This document shows positions 18,101-26,824 of a DNA stretch of 64,000 bases, piece after piece (the first letter of the stretch is position 1; each line of letters starts with the position of its first letter). The DNA comes from Sphingomonadales bacterium Ga0077557 (GTDB lineage: Bacteria; Pseudomonadota; Alphaproteobacteria; Sphingomonadales; Sphingomonadaceae). The notes beneath the pieces are model-generated. The model was not told the DNA's origin. It was given only the letters and a program-made list of their open reading frames with translations, and searched no databases. Location: positions 62,001-126,000 of the forward strand of contig LNFI01000027.1 in assembly GCA_001464615.1 (NCBI GenBank), given 5' to 3'. Made by a program: the position numbers and the translations under genes.

Positions 18101-19255
18101 TTACTCCTTTGGCGTCAGCCGGATCAGCCGCCCCTGCGACCCATCATCGCCGTCCTCCAGCACATAGATCGCGCCATCCGGCCCTTGTTCCACTTCACGG
18201 ATGCGCGCGCCCATGTCCCATTGATCGCCCTTTTTCGCGCTCGCGCCGTTCAGGTCGACCCGGACCAGCGCCTGACTCGACAGCCCACCGATAAAAGCAT
18301 CGCCCTTCCATGCTGGAAATAATTTGCCCGAATAGATGATTAACCCACCCGGCGAGATCACGGGGTTCCAGAAAACCTTGGGGGGTTCATAGCCATCCCC
18401 CGGCGCATGATCGGGAATATCGCGGCCGTCATAATGGCTGCCATTGGATACACGCGGCCAGCCATAATTTTTGCCGGGTTCAATCAGGTTGAGCTCATCG
18501 CCGCCCTTTGGCCCCATTTCCTGTTCCCATAGCCGCCCGTCCGCATCAAAGGCGAGCCCCAGCAGGTTGCGATGGCCATAGGACCAGATGGCGGCCTTGA
18601 CCGGGGTTTCGGGGTAGAAGGGATTGCCGGACGCTGGCTTCCCCTCCAGCGTCAGCCGCAGCACCTTGCCGAGCGTGACCGTCATATCCTGTGCGGGATC
18701 GAATTTCTGGCGCTCGCCATTGGTGTAGAAAAGATATTGGCCATCGGGCGAAAAGGCGATGCGGCCTGAATAATGGCCGTTGCCGGGCACATAGGGCGTC
18801 GCGCGGTGGAGTATCTCTACCTTGTCGAGCCGCACAATCGGCGGGCACGGTGCCCGGATGCACTGGACCTGCTGAATAGCGAGCACGCCGCGCGCCAGCA
18901 CCACGCCCTTGCCGCCCTCCCCACTTTCGGAAAAGCTGAAATAGACCTGGTGATTGGTGGCAAAGCCAGGCGCGAGCACCACGTCCATCAACCCGCCCTG
19001 CCCAGCGCTATCGACCGGCAGCGTGCCGCTCACCACCGATCGTTCCTTCCCATCGGCGGAGACGAGCAACAGCCGCCCGTCCTTTTCGGTGACGAGCATC
19101 CGGCCATCGGGCAGGAAAGTCATTGCCCAGGGCGCGTCGAAATCGGCGATCACGGTTTCGGTGAAGGGCTTGTCCGTCGAGGTTGACGGGCTGTTGCGCT
19201 GGGCCACGCCTGCACAGGATATCAGCAGCAATGGCAGGACAAGAAAAGGACGCAT
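18101..19255 (-). CDS. PQQ-dependent sugar dehydrogenase-like lipoprotein (copy 1 of tandem)
   Basis: A 384-residue homologue of the neighbouring propeller protein. The lipobox is LLLISCAG near residue 15. The shared landmarks are DAPWAMTFLPDGRMLVTEK, GQGGLMDVVLAPG, YSGRIAFSPDGQYLFYTNGE, PKGGDELNLIEPGKNYGWP and IREVEQGPDGAIYVLED. It alone has an insert QQVQCIRAPCPPIV with two cysteines, possibly a surface disulfide loop. ATG 19255 was chosen as the start of the signal peptide. First gene of a two-gene unit with overlapping function in periplasmic sugar or alcohol oxidation. Confidence 0.88.
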   Translation of the reverse strand: MRPFLVLPLLLISCAGVAQRNSPSTSTDKPFTETVIADFDAPWAMTFLPDGRMLVTEKDGRLLLVSADGKERSVVSGTLPVDSAGQGGLMDVVLAPGFATNHQVYFSFSESGEGGKGVVLARGVLAIQQVQCIRAPCPPIVRLDKVEILHRATPYVPGNGHYSGRIAFSPDGQYLFYTNGERQKFDPAQDMTVTLGKVLRLTLEGKPASGNPFYPETPVKAAIWSYGHRNLLGLAFDADGRLWEQEMGPKGGDELNLIEPGKNYGWPRVSNGSHYDGRDIPDHAPGDGYEPPKVFWNPVISPGGLIIYSGKLFPAWKGDAFIGGLSSQALVRVDLNGASAKKGDQWDMGARIREVEQGPDGAIYVLEDGDDGSQGRLIRLTPKE

Positions 19256-19420
19256 CAGGCTCTCCGAAACAGGATAAAAACCGCAAACGCACTGCTGCGC
19301 GCTTGGATGCTTGCCAGCATAGCGGCTTCCGCCTATATCGCCCATGCGCTTTCTCTACATCGGTAACGCTGCAGAGGCTGGACCCCACCGGGCCCGGCGG
19401 CGCGGTCGCTTATCTGGAGA
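19256..19420 (+). promoter_or_regulatory. Leader region of the rimP-nusA-infB operon
   Basis: This 165-base gap separates the divergent sugar-dehydrogenase and rimP genes. Directly before rimP lies a GC-rich segment (19360-19420) with complementary pieces such as CCGGGCCCGG, which could fold as a structured leader; alphaproteobacterial rimP leaders are a known RNA class, but I cannot confirm membership by eye. No sure promoter boxes. Confidence 0.3.
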
Positions 19421-20017
19421 ATGTTTTTGGCGGATGTCGCCCAGCTTTTGTCGCAACTAATTGAGCCCGAGGCGCGTGCGCTGGGTTTTGATCTGGTGCG
19501 CGTCAAGATGTTTGGTGGGGCGGGCGATTTGACGCTGCAGGTGATGGCCGAGCGGCCCGACACCCGCCAGCTCAACATCGATGATTGCGCTGAGCTGTCG
19601 CGCCGTATTTCCGACGTGATGGACGCGCTTGAGGAAGCCGGCCGCGATCCGATCAAGGAAGCGTACCGGCTTGAGGTCAGCTCGCCGGGCATCGATCGCC
19701 CGCTGACGCGCCTTGCCGATTTCGATGTCTGGAAAGGCCATGAGGCGCGCATCCACCTGGTCGAGCCGATCGATGGACGCAAACAGCTGACCGGCGATCT
19801 CGTCGGCGTCGACGGCGACAAGATCACGATCGACGTAAAAAAGCACAAAGCGATGACAATCGGCTTTGATCAGGTCGCGGACGCCAAATTGCTGTTTACC
19901 GACCGGCTGCTGGCGGCGACTGCGCCGCTTTCCACGGCCGGCGCAGACGAATTCGAAGACGATAACAATGAACCTGCGGCCGACATGGCCGAACCCGACA
20001 CGCAAGAACAGGACTGA
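19421..20017 (+). CDS. rimP: Ribosome maturation factor RimP
   Basis: A 198-residue protein assisting 30S maturation. The N-terminal domain (EPEARALGFDLVRVK, LNIDDCAELSRRISDVMD) and the conserved EVSSPGIDRPL are seen, followed by the C-terminal SH3-like barrel (LTGDLVGVDGDKITID). The tail after residue 165 is acidic and disordered, a common extension in sphingomonads. First gene of the translation operon; ATG 19421 is preceded by TCTGGAGA. nusA follows five bases after the stop. Confidence 0.95.
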   Translation: MFLADVAQLLSQLIEPEARALGFDLVRVKMFGGAGDLTLQVMAERPDTRQLNIDDCAELSRRISDVMDALEEAGRDPIKEAYRLEVSSPGIDRPLTRLADFDVWKGHEARIHLVEPIDGRKQLTGDLVGVDGDKITIDVKKHKAMTIGFDQVADAKLLFTDRLLAATAPLSTAGADEFEDDNNEPAADMAEPDTQEQD

Positions 20018-20022
20018 TATTC

Positions 20023-21657
20023 ATGGCCACTGCCCTCGGCGGCTCTGCCGTTTCCGCCAACAAAGCCGAACTGATCGCGATTGCGGATGCCGTCGCCAAG
20101 GAAAAGCTGATCGATCGCGGCATCGTGATCGAAGCGATGGAAGACGCGATCCAGCGCGCCGCGCGCGCGCGCTATGGCGCCGAAAACGACATCCGCGCCA
20201 AGCTCGATCCACAAAGCGGCGACTTGCGGTTGTGGCGCGTCGTCGAAGTGGTCGAAGCGGTTGATGACTATTTCAAGCAGGTGAACCTGAAGGAAGCGCA
20301 GAAGCTTCAGGCCGGTGCCGTTGTCGGCGATTATATCGTCGATCCGCTGCCCCCGATCGAATTCGGCCGCATCGCCGCCCAGGCCGCCAAGCAGGTGATT
20401 TTCCAGAAGGTCCGCGATGCCGAGCGCGACCGCCAGTTCGAGGAATTCAAGGACCGGGTGGGGGAGATCATCACGGGCGTCGTCAAGCGTGTCGAGTTCG
20501 GCCATGTCGTGGTTGATCTTGGCCGCGCCGAGGGCGTCATCCGCCGCGATGCGCAAATCCCGCGCGAAGTGGTGCGCGTCAATGATCGCATCCGCTCGCT
20601 GATCCTGAACGTCCGCCGCGAAAACCGGGGCCCGCAGATTTTTCTCAGCCGCGCGCATCCCGATTTCATGAAGAAGCTGTTCGCGCAGGAAGTGCCCGAA
20701 ATTTACGACGGCATCATCGAGATCAAGGCCGCTGCGCGTGATCCCGGTTCGCGCGCCAAAATCGGCGTGATCTCGCATGATTCGTCGATTGATCCGGTCG
20801 GCGCCTGCGTCGGCATGAAGGGTAGCCGCGTTCAGGCCGTCGTGCAGGAAATGCAGGGCGAGAAGATCGACATCATCCCCTGGTCGCCCGATACCGCGAC
20901 CTTCGTGGTCAACGCGCTCCAGCCCGCATCGGTCAGCCGCGTCGTGATCGACGAGGAAGAGGACCGGATCGAGGTTGTGGTGCCTGACGATCAGCTCTCG
21001 CTTGCGATTGGCCGTCGCGGCCAGAATGTGCGGCTTGCCAGCCAGCTTACCGGCAAGGCGATCGACATCCTGACCGAGGCTGATGCCAGCGAGAAGCGCC
21101 AGAAGGAATTCGTTGAGCGTTCGGAAATGTTCCAGAACGAACTCGACGTCGATGAGACGCTCGCCCAGCTGCTGGTTGCCGAGGGCTTTGGTGCGCTGGA
21201 AGAGGTCGCCTATGTCGAGGTCGATGAAATCGCCTCGATCGAAGGATTTGACGAAGATCTTGCGGCCGAGCTGCAGAACCGCGCGACCGAGGCGCTTGAG
21301 CGCCGCGAAGAAGCCAATCGCACGCTGCGCCGTGAGTTGGGCGTTGAGGATGCGCTTGCCGCTATGCCACATCTGACCGAGGCGATGCTGGTCACGCTCG
21401 GCAAGGCCGGGATCAAGACGCTCGACGATCTCGCCGATCTGGCAACTGACGAACTGGTGCAGAAGAAGCGCCAGGAGCAGCGCCGCCGTGTCGAGACCGA
21501 CAATAAGCGCCCCGAAGACAAGGGTGGCGTGCTCGCCGAGTACGGCCTGAGCGAAGATCAGGGCAATGAGATCATCATGGCCGCCCGCGCGCACTGGTTT
21601 GAGGATGAGGAAACCGGCCCGCAAGCGGACGCTGCTGCGGAGGGCGAAGACGCCTGA
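20023..21657 (+). CDS. nusA: Transcription termination/antitermination factor NusA
   Basis: A 544-residue NusA. Order of domains: N-terminal RNA-polymerase binding part (1-130), S1 domain near 135-200 (ITGVVKRVEFGHVVVDLG), two KH domains (GSRAKIGVISHD, GACVGMKGSRVQAVVQEM and LAIGRRGQNVRLASQLTG), then C-terminal acidic repeats with helix-hairpin-helix-like segments. It modulates pausing, termination and rRNA antitermination. The stop overlaps by one base with the next start (TGATG), implying reinitiation. Confidence 0.97.
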   Translation: MATALGGSAVSANKAELIAIADAVAKEKLIDRGIVIEAMEDAIQRAARARYGAENDIRAKLDPQSGDLRLWRVVEVVEAVDDYFKQVNLKEAQKLQAGAVVGDYIVDPLPPIEFGRIAAQAAKQVIFQKVRDAERDRQFEEFKDRVGEIITGVVKRVEFGHVVVDLGRAEGVIRRDAQIPREVVRVNDRIRSLILNVRRENRGPQIFLSRAHPDFMKKLFAQEVPEIYDGIIEIKAAARDPGSRAKIGVISHDSSIDPVGACVGMKGSRVQAVVQEMQGEKIDIIPWSPDTATFVVNALQPASVSRVVIDEEEDRIEVVVPDDQLSLAIGRRGQNVRLASQLTGKAIDILTEADASEKRQKEFVERSEMFQNELDVDETLAQLLVAEGFGALEEVAYVEVDEIASIEGFDEDLAAELQNRATEALERREEANRTLRRELGVEDALAAMPHLTEAMLVTLGKAGIKTLDDLADLATDELVQKKRQEQRRRVETDNKRPEDKGGVLAEYGLSEDQGNEIIMAARAHWFEDEETGPQADAAAEGEDA

Positions 21658-21893
21658 TGCCCTTCGTCAGCATCCGCATTTCGGGTTCAGCCACGCGCGA
21701 TCAAAAAGCGGGGATCGTCGCCGACGTGACTCGCTCGCTGGTCGATCGACTGGGCAAGAACCCGGGAGCGGTGCAGATCGTGATCGAGGAAGTCTCGACC
21801 GAAAATTACGGCGCCGGTGGGCAATTAATTGCTGATCGCGATGCCCCCGTTGCTGCACCCAGGGAGGACGCGCATGCGGTTCCCCCCCGATGA
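21657..21893 (+). CDS. 4-oxalocrotonate tautomerase family protein
   Basis: A 78-residue protein with Pro directly after Met (MPFVSIRISG), the catalytic base of 4-OT-type tautomerases, and VTRSLVDRLGKNPGAVQIVIEEV typical of the subunit core; the last 20 residues are an extra tail. Such enzymes form hexamers and ketonise enol acids. Its place between nusA and ylxR, coupled by TGATG, is unusual for a metabolic enzyme and may give it constitutive expression. A role in translation is not implied by the sequence. Confidence 0.8.
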   Translation: MPFVSIRISGSATRDQKAGIVADVTRSLVDRLGKNPGAVQIVIEEVSTENYGAGGQLIADRDAPVAAPREDAHAVPPR

Positions 21894-21959
21894 GGCGCTA
21901 GGGCTTCAGACAGAACCGGGCGGCATGGCTTGTCCTTCCTTTGACCAGGGAGGCGAGCG

Positions 21960-22706
21960 ATGACCGATCCCATCCGCCGCTGCATCCTGTCCGGCGACCG
22001 GGCGGCGCGTGCGAATCTCGTGCGGCTGGCGCTCGCGCCCGATGGCATGATCCATCCCGATGTGCGGGCCAAGGCGCCCGGGCGCGGGGCGTGGATTGGC
22101 GTGCCGCGTGTCAGCATTGAAACCGCGATGGCCAAGGGCAAGCTGAAAGGCGCGCTGGCCCGCGCGTTCAAGACGAACGATTTCCGCCTCCCCGATGATC
22201 TGCCCGGCGCGATAGCGACGGCGCTTGAAAGGGCGGTGCTCGATCGGCTTGGCCTCGAATCGCGTGCGGGCAGCATCGTGATCGGCGGCGAACGGATTGA
22301 AAAGGCGGCGCGTAGCGGCAAATTGCACATGTTGCTGCATGCCAGCGATGCGGGCGCCGACGGCACCCGCAAACTCGATCAGGCATGGCGCATTGGCCGC
22401 GATGAAGAGGGCGGGGGCTTGCGTGGAATGGTAATCCCGCTGGCGCGCCCTATATTGTCCGTGGCGCTGGGCCGCGAAAACGTGGTACATATCGGCCTTA
22501 CCGACCCTGGCGCTGCCCGGCGACTGAGCGAAGCGCTTGATCGCTGGCTGCACTTTATCGGACCCGAACAGGAGTCTGCGCCTTGCGAAACGGCCTCGCA
22601 GGGCGCATCGGCGTTTGAAAATGGGGCCGATATTTCTGGCGACCTTTCCGGCGAACCATCCGGACCGGCTGACGATGATGCGGCAATTGCCGACATGAAT
22701 ATTTGA
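21960..22706 (+). CDS. YlxR (DUF448) fused to an L7Ae-like RNA-binding domain
   Basis: A 248-residue protein. The N-terminal 75 residues are YlxR/DUF448: RRCILSGDRAARANLVRL and KAPGRGAWIGVPR. The following segment (about 85-180, RLGLESRAGSIVIGGERIEKAARSGK, LLHASDAGADGTRKL) has the L7Ae/YlxQ pattern, which in Firmicutes is a separate gene. YlxR has been linked to RNase P modulation and nucleoid binding. The last 50 residues are acidic and disordered. Lies directly before infB in the conserved order. Confidence 0.88.
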   Translation: MTDPIRRCILSGDRAARANLVRLALAPDGMIHPDVRAKAPGRGAWIGVPRVSIETAMAKGKLKGALARAFKTNDFRLPDDLPGAIATALERAVLDRLGLESRAGSIVIGGERIEKAARSGKLHMLLHASDAGADGTRKLDQAWRIGRDEEGGGLRGMVIPLARPILSVALGRENVVHIGLTDPGAARRLSEALDRWLHFIGPEQESAPCETASQGASAFENGADISGDLSGEPSGPADDDAAIADMNI

Positions 22707-22723
22707 GGACTTTGAGCGACCTG

Positions 22724-25405
22724 ATGAGCGATACCGACAACGAAAAGCCGAAACTGGGCATGCGCGCGCCTTTGGGCCTCAAGCGCACGGTCGAAACCGG
22801 CAAGGTGAAGCAGAGCTTCAGCCATGGCCGTTCCAACACCGTGGTGGTGGAGGTGAAGTCGCGCCGCGTCCTTCGCCGGCCGGGTGAGCCCGAGCCTGTC
22901 GTTCAGGACGAACCCTTTATCGCGGCCCCTGCCCCCGCTCCAGCGCCCGTCACCCCTGCGCCGCCGCCGCCAAGTGCAGCGCGCAAGGCGGGCGACAGCC
23001 TGCTTTCACGCCAGGAACTTCAGGCCAAGCTGCTGCGCGAGGCCGACGAAGCACGGATGAACGCGCTTGAGGAAGCGCGTCGTCGCGAAGAGCGCGAGCG
23101 TCAGGAAGCGCTTGAGGAAGAACGCCGCCGTGCCGAGGAAGCGCGCAATGCGCCGCCCGCGCCGGAACCGGTTATCGATGTCGCGGCCCCAGAGTCAGCC
23201 GCAGAATCGGCGCCGATCGAACCCGTCGTGGCCGCCGACCCCGCTCCCACGCCAGAAGCGCCAGCCGCCAATCCGATGGAATTGACGCTGGACAGCAGCA
23301 TGCCTGCACCGCGTCGCTTCACGCCGGTGCCGCGTCCGGAACGGCCGCAGCCCGTGCGCAAGCCCGAGCCAGAGCCAGAGATCGCATCGTCCGCTACGCC
23401 CGCACCCGCGCCCGCATCGGGCAATGCAGGCCCATCATCGGCACCGGGCTCCAAGCGCCCGTCCGAGCCGCCCGCACGCCCCGCGCGCGACCGCAAGGGC
23501 GTCGACGATCGTCGCCAGTCGGGCAAGCTCACCGTCAACCGGGCGCTCAACGATGGTGACGGCGCGCGCGCGCGTTCGCTTGCTGCACTCAAGCGTGCAC
23601 GTGAGAAGGAAAAGCGCCATTTCGGCGGCCCGCGTGAGGCGCAAGCCAAGCAGGTCCGCGATGTGATCGTGCCGGAAGCGATTACCGTCCAGGAACTCGC
23701 CAACCGCATGGCGGAAAAGGGCGCGGACCTGGTCAAGACGCTGTTCAAGATGGGCATGCCCGTCACCATGACACAGACGATCGATCAGGACACCGCCGAG
23801 CTGCTCGTCACCGAATTCGGCCACAACATCCAGCGTGTCAGCGACTCAGACATCGATCTGGCGCTGGACACCGGCGAGGACACCGAAGACCAGATGCTGC
23901 CACGGCCCCCGGTCGTGACGATCATGGGCCATGTCGATCACGGCAAAACCAGCCTGCTTGATGCGCTGCGCGGGACCGACGTGGTGCGTGGCGAGGCCGG
24001 CGGCATCACCCAGCATATCGGCGCCTATCAGGTGACGATGAAGGACAAGTCGCAGATCACCTTCCTCGATACGCCGGGCCATGAGGCCTTTACCGAGATG
24101 CGCGCGCGCGGTGCCAATGTTACCGACATCGTCATCCTGGTAGTAGCCGCCGATGATGGCCTGAAGCCGCAGACAATTGAGGCGATCAGCCATACCAAGG
24201 CGGCGGGCGTGCCGATGATCGTGGCGATCAACAAGATCGACAAGCCCGAGGCGAACGCCAAAAAGGTGCGCGAGGCGCTGCTGCAATATGAAGTCATCGT
24301 CGAGGAAATGTCCGGCGATGTGCAGGACGTGGAAGTGTCGGCGCTCAAGAAGACCGGGCTGGATGAACTGATCGAGAAGATCCAGATCCAAGCCGAGCTG
24401 ATGGAGCTGAAGGCCAATCCGGACCGGATGGCCGAGGGCAATGTCATCGAGGCCAAGCTCGACAAGGGCCGTGGCCCGGTCGCGACCATCCTGATCAGCC
24501 GCGGTACGCTGAAGGTCGGCGACGTGTTCGTGGTCGGTGCCGAAAGCGGCAAGGTCCGCGCGCTGATCGACGACAAGGGCCGCCAGATCAAGGAAGCCGG
24601 CCCGTCGATGCCGGTCGAGGTGCTCGGCCTGTCGGGCATCCCGATGGCGGGCGATCCGTTGCAGGTCGTCGAGAACGAAGCCCGCGCCCGCGAAGTGGCG
24701 GAATATCGCCAGGGCGTGCTAACCAGCAAGCGCACCACCTCGGCCCCTGCCAGCCTGGAGATGATGTTCTCCGCGCTCAAGGAAAAGCAGGCGATCGAAT
24801 ATCCGCTGGTGGTGAAGGCCGATACGCAAGGATCGGTCGAGGCGATCGTGGCGTCGATCAACAAGATCAGCACCGCGGACATCCGTGCCCGCGTGCTGCA
24901 TTCGGGCGTGGGCGGCATCACCGAGAGCGACGTGACGCTGGCGGGTGCCAGCGGCGCGCCGATCATCGGCTTCAACGTGCGCGCCAATGCCAAGGCACGC
25001 GAAATCGCCGAGCGGCAGAAGGTCGCGCTGAAATATTACGACATTATCTATGACCTGATCGACGAAATCCGGGCCGGCATGGCGGGCGAGCTTGGCCCTG
25101 AGGCGTTCGAGACGGTCGTCGGCCGCGCCGAAATCCGCGAGGTCTTCCCGGCCGGCAAGCATGGCCGCGCGGCAGGGCTGTTGGTGGTCGATGGCTTTAT
25201 CCGCAAGGCGCTGAAGGCCCGCATCACGCGCAACGACGTGATCATCTATAATGGTGAAATCGCGTCGCTGCGGCGCTTCAAGGACGACGTGCCCGAAGTG
25301 CGCGCCGGCCTGGAATGCGGTGTGACCTTTGCCAGCCATACCGACATCAAGCCGGGCGACTTCCTGGAAACCTACGAAGTCGAACTGCGCGAGCGGACGT
25401 TGTAG
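22724..25405 (+). CDS. infB: Translation initiation factor IF-2
   Basis: An 893-residue IF-2 that delivers fMet-tRNA to the 30S subunit. After the [21 protein letters not shown] start comes a long charged Pro/Ala/Glu linker (to about 300), the IF2 N-domain ([19 protein letters not shown]), the G domain with [20 protein letters not shown] and NKIDK, and domains II-IV ([13 protein letters not shown]). ATG 22724 rather than an in-frame TTG at 22703 fits the family N-terminus. Downstream rbfA is normally adjacent but here a toxin-antitoxin pair intervenes. Confidence 0.97.
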   Translation: MSDTDNEKPKLGMRAPLGLKRTVETGKVKQSFSHGRSNTVVVEVKSRRVLRRPGEPEPVVQDEPFIAAPAPAPAPVTPAPPPPSAARKAGDSLLSRQELQAKLLREADEARMNALEEARRREERERQEALEEERRRAEEARNAPPAPEPVIDVAAPESAAESAPIEPVVAADPAPTPEAPAANPMELTLDSSMPAPRRFTPVPRPERPQPVRKPEPEPEIASSATPAPAPASGNAGPSSAPGSKRPSEPPARPARDRKGVDDRRQSGKLTVNRALNDGDGARARSLAALKRAREKEKRHFGGPREAQAKQVRDVIVPEAITVQELANRMAEKGADLVKTLFKMGMPVTMTQTIDQDTAELLVTEFGHNIQRVSDSDIDLALDTGEDTEDQMLPRPPVVTIMGHVDHGKTSLLDALRGTDVVRGEAGGITQHIGAYQVTMKDKSQITFLDTPGHEAFTEMRARGANVTDIVILVVAADDGLKPQTIEAISHTKAAGVPMIVAINKIDKPEANAKKVREALLQYEVIVEEMSGDVQDVEVSALKKTGLDELIEKIQIQAELMELKANPDRMAEGNVIEAKLDKGRGPVATILISRGTLKVGDVFVVGAESGKVRALIDDKGRQIKEAGPSMPVEVLGLSGIPMAGDPLQVVENEARAREVAEYRQGVLTSKRTTSAPASLEMMFSALKEKQAIEYPLVVKADTQGSVEAIVASINKISTADIRARVLHSGVGGITESDVTLAGASGAPIIGFNVRANAKAREIAERQKVALKYYDIIYDLIDEIRAGMAGELGPEAFETVVGRAEIREVFPAGKHGRAAGLLVVDGFIRKALKARITRNDVIIYNGEIASLRRFKDDVPEVRAGLECGVTFASHTDIKPGDFLETYEVELRERTL

Positions 25406-25489
25406 CCGTTTCGGCTGCACGACATAGTCGCAGTATAGCCGATTTGGTAATTTGCTTGCTGAGGCGAGGTTGACCTGGTATGCCACAGC

Positions 25490-25741
25490 GTGGAAATCAA
25501 GTTTTCCAATGAGGCGCTGCGGTCGCTTAGGCGAAGCAATAAGCGCTCGCTCATAAGGCAGAAGATCGACTTGCTTGCGACCGAACCTGCTTCGCTCGCC
25601 GCCAACGTCAAAAAGCTTAACGGGCGCGACGGCTATCGGCTTCGGGTGCAAGATTGGCGAGTGATATTTCGCGTCGAGAACGGCATGGTGCTGATAGATG
25701 AGATAGCGCCGCGAGGGTCAGTCTATGAGGTGAAAGAATGA
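25490..25741 (+). CDS. RelE/ParE-superfamily toxin
   Basis: An 83-residue basic protein starting at GTG 25490. It has the RelE fold pattern: SNEALRSLRRSNKR, LIRQKIDLLATEP, KKLNGRDGYRLRVQDWRVIFRV and a C-terminal DEIAPRGSVYE. Toxins of this family cleave mRNA on the ribosome or, in the ParE branch, act on gyrase. It overlaps its antitoxin by four bases (ATGA), with toxin first as in HigBA. Base composition is visibly less GC-rich than infB. It interrupts the infB-rbfA junction. Confidence 0.83.
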   Translation: MEIKFSNEALRSLRRSNKRSLIRQKIDLLATEPASLAANVKKLNGRDGYRLRVQDWRVIFRVENGMVLIDEIAPRGSVYEVKE

Positions 25742-26112
25742 CTGCGCAGATTGTAGAAATTGCTGGTCGGCAAATGGCCATATTGCCAATTGAAGACTAT
25801 CAGCGGCTGATTGAAATTGTCGAAGACAAGGCCGACGAGGCGGCAGCCGATAAGTCGAAACAGCGCAGGATGGAAGGTGAAGAATATCTTCCAGCGACCA
25901 TGGTGGATCGTATTTTGGAGGGTGAAAATCCTCTGAAAGTATGGCGAGAATATCGCGGCGTCTCAGGTATTGAGCTTGCCCGCTTGGCCAACGTGCATGC
26001 ATCGACAATTTCAAAACTTGAAAAGGGGCAACGTCAAGGTACCCGTGCAGTTTGGCGTGCATTGGCTGATGCGTTGCGCGTCGAAAGCCAGGACATTCAA
26101 CCTGATGATTGA
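25738..26112 (+). CDS. Xre-type antitoxin with HTH domain
   Basis: A 124-residue protein. The N-terminal part (VEIAGRQMAILPIEDYQRLIEIVED) resembles antitoxin toxin-binding or dimerisation segments; residues 70-115 form a Cro/C1 helix-turn-helix: VWREYRGVSGIELARLANVHASTISKLEKGQ. It should neutralise the RelE-like toxin and repress the pair, perhaps from an operator in 25406-25489 (84 bases after infB). Three bases separate its stop from rbfA. Confidence 0.85.
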   Translation: MTAQIVEIAGRQMAILPIEDYQRLIEIVEDKADEAAADKSKQRRMEGEEYLPATMVDRILEGENPLKVWREYRGVSGIELARLANVHASTISKLEKGQRQGTRAVWRALADALRVESQDIQPDD

Positions 26113-26115
26113 CCT

Positions 26116-26502
26116 ATGACCGACACTCCCGAAACCCGCTCCGTCCGCCTGCTGCGCGTGGGGGAACAGGTGCGCCATGCGCTGTCCGACATTCTCGCGC
26201 GCGGGGACGTGCATGATGAGACGCTTGCCAAGCACATGGTGACCGTGACCGAAGTGCGCATGTCGCCCGACCTGCGCCACGCGACCGCGTTCGTGAAGCC
26301 TTTGCTCGGCAAGGAGGAGGCGGTGGTGCTGAAGGCGCTGCGCACGAATACCGCGTATCTGCAGAGCGAAGTCGCGCGGCGGGTGAACACCAAATATGCC
26401 GCCAAGCTGAAATTCCTGCCCGACGAAAGCTTCGACGAGGGCAGCCATATCGACGCGCTGCTGCGCGCGCCGCATGTGGCGCAGGATCTCGATTCCGAGT
26501 AA
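26116..26502 (+). CDS. rbfA: Ribosome-binding factor A
   Basis: A 128-residue RbfA, needed for 16S rRNA 5'-end processing and cold adaptation. Family sequence: [36 protein letters not shown], and [19 protein letters not shown] (KH-like fold with the FxxDxSxxxxxxI end). It belongs with infB and truB but is separated from both by inserted genes. The start overlaps no neighbour; GTG/ATG choices agree with homologues. Confidence 0.95.
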   Translation: MTDTPETRSVRLLRVGEQVRHALSDILARGDVHDETLAKHMVTVTEVRMSPDLRHATAFVKPLLGKEEAVVLKALRTNTAYLQSEVARRVNTKYAAKLKFLPDESFDEGSHIDALLRAPHVAQDLDSE

Positions 26503-26539
26503 GCTAGATACAGTCACCCTTGCGAATGGGACCTGGCTT

Positions 26540-26704
26540 ATGAATGTTTCCAAATATGCGATCCGCATGTCGATCCGCGGGAGGATCACGCTCCCAGCCG
26601 AATTGCGCCGATCACTTGGATTACGCGGCGGCGAACGTGCTTATTGGAAGACGCTTGCAAACGGCGATCTCGAGCTCGTCCTTCTACCGAACCCGACGGA
26701 TTGA
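26540..26704 (+). CDS. AbrB/SpoVT-like swapped-hairpin protein
   Basis: A 54-residue protein whose core, RMSIRGRITLPAELRRSLGLRGGERAYWK, is the looped-hinge DNA-binding fold of AbrB/MazE. Usually such short proteins are antitoxins or transition-state regulators; no toxin gene is adjacent, although the following lipoprotein frame starts one base after its stop. ATG 26540 gives the minimal domain; an in-frame start at 26474 inside rbfA is unlikely. Confidence 0.6.
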   Translation: MNVSKYAIRMSIRGRITLPAELRRSLGLRGGERAYWKTLANGDLELVLLPNPTD

Positions 26705-26824
26705 ATGTTCAGCTCTCGACCAGATGAGGCACGATCGTACAGTTCGGTGGCGGCGTCTGCGATTTTGCTCCTCATCGGCCTAATACTCGGCGGCTGTCAG
26801 AACATGCTCCGCCGCCGCCGTTGA
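26705..26824 (+). CDS. Lipoprotein signal fragment, probably 5' part of a split gene
   Basis: A 39-codon frame beginning one base after the AbrB-like stop: a basic start, hydrophobic SAILLLIGLILGG and a lipobox Cys (GGC) followed only by QNMLRRRR and a TGA. The stop lies at a (CCG)-type repeat and overlaps TTG of the next frame (TTGA). The downstream frame has an exported-looking body without any signal, so I think a one-base change in or near the CCG tract at 26809-26820 separates the signal from its body; alternatively a -1 shift or reinitiation joins them. Confidence 0.5.
   Translation: MFSSRPDEARSYSSVAASAILLLIGLILGGCQNMLRRRR

Noticed and set aside
19870-21624. A 584-codon open frame opposite nusA
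   Set aside because: Shadow of nusA and rimP, no start region or ribosome binding site.
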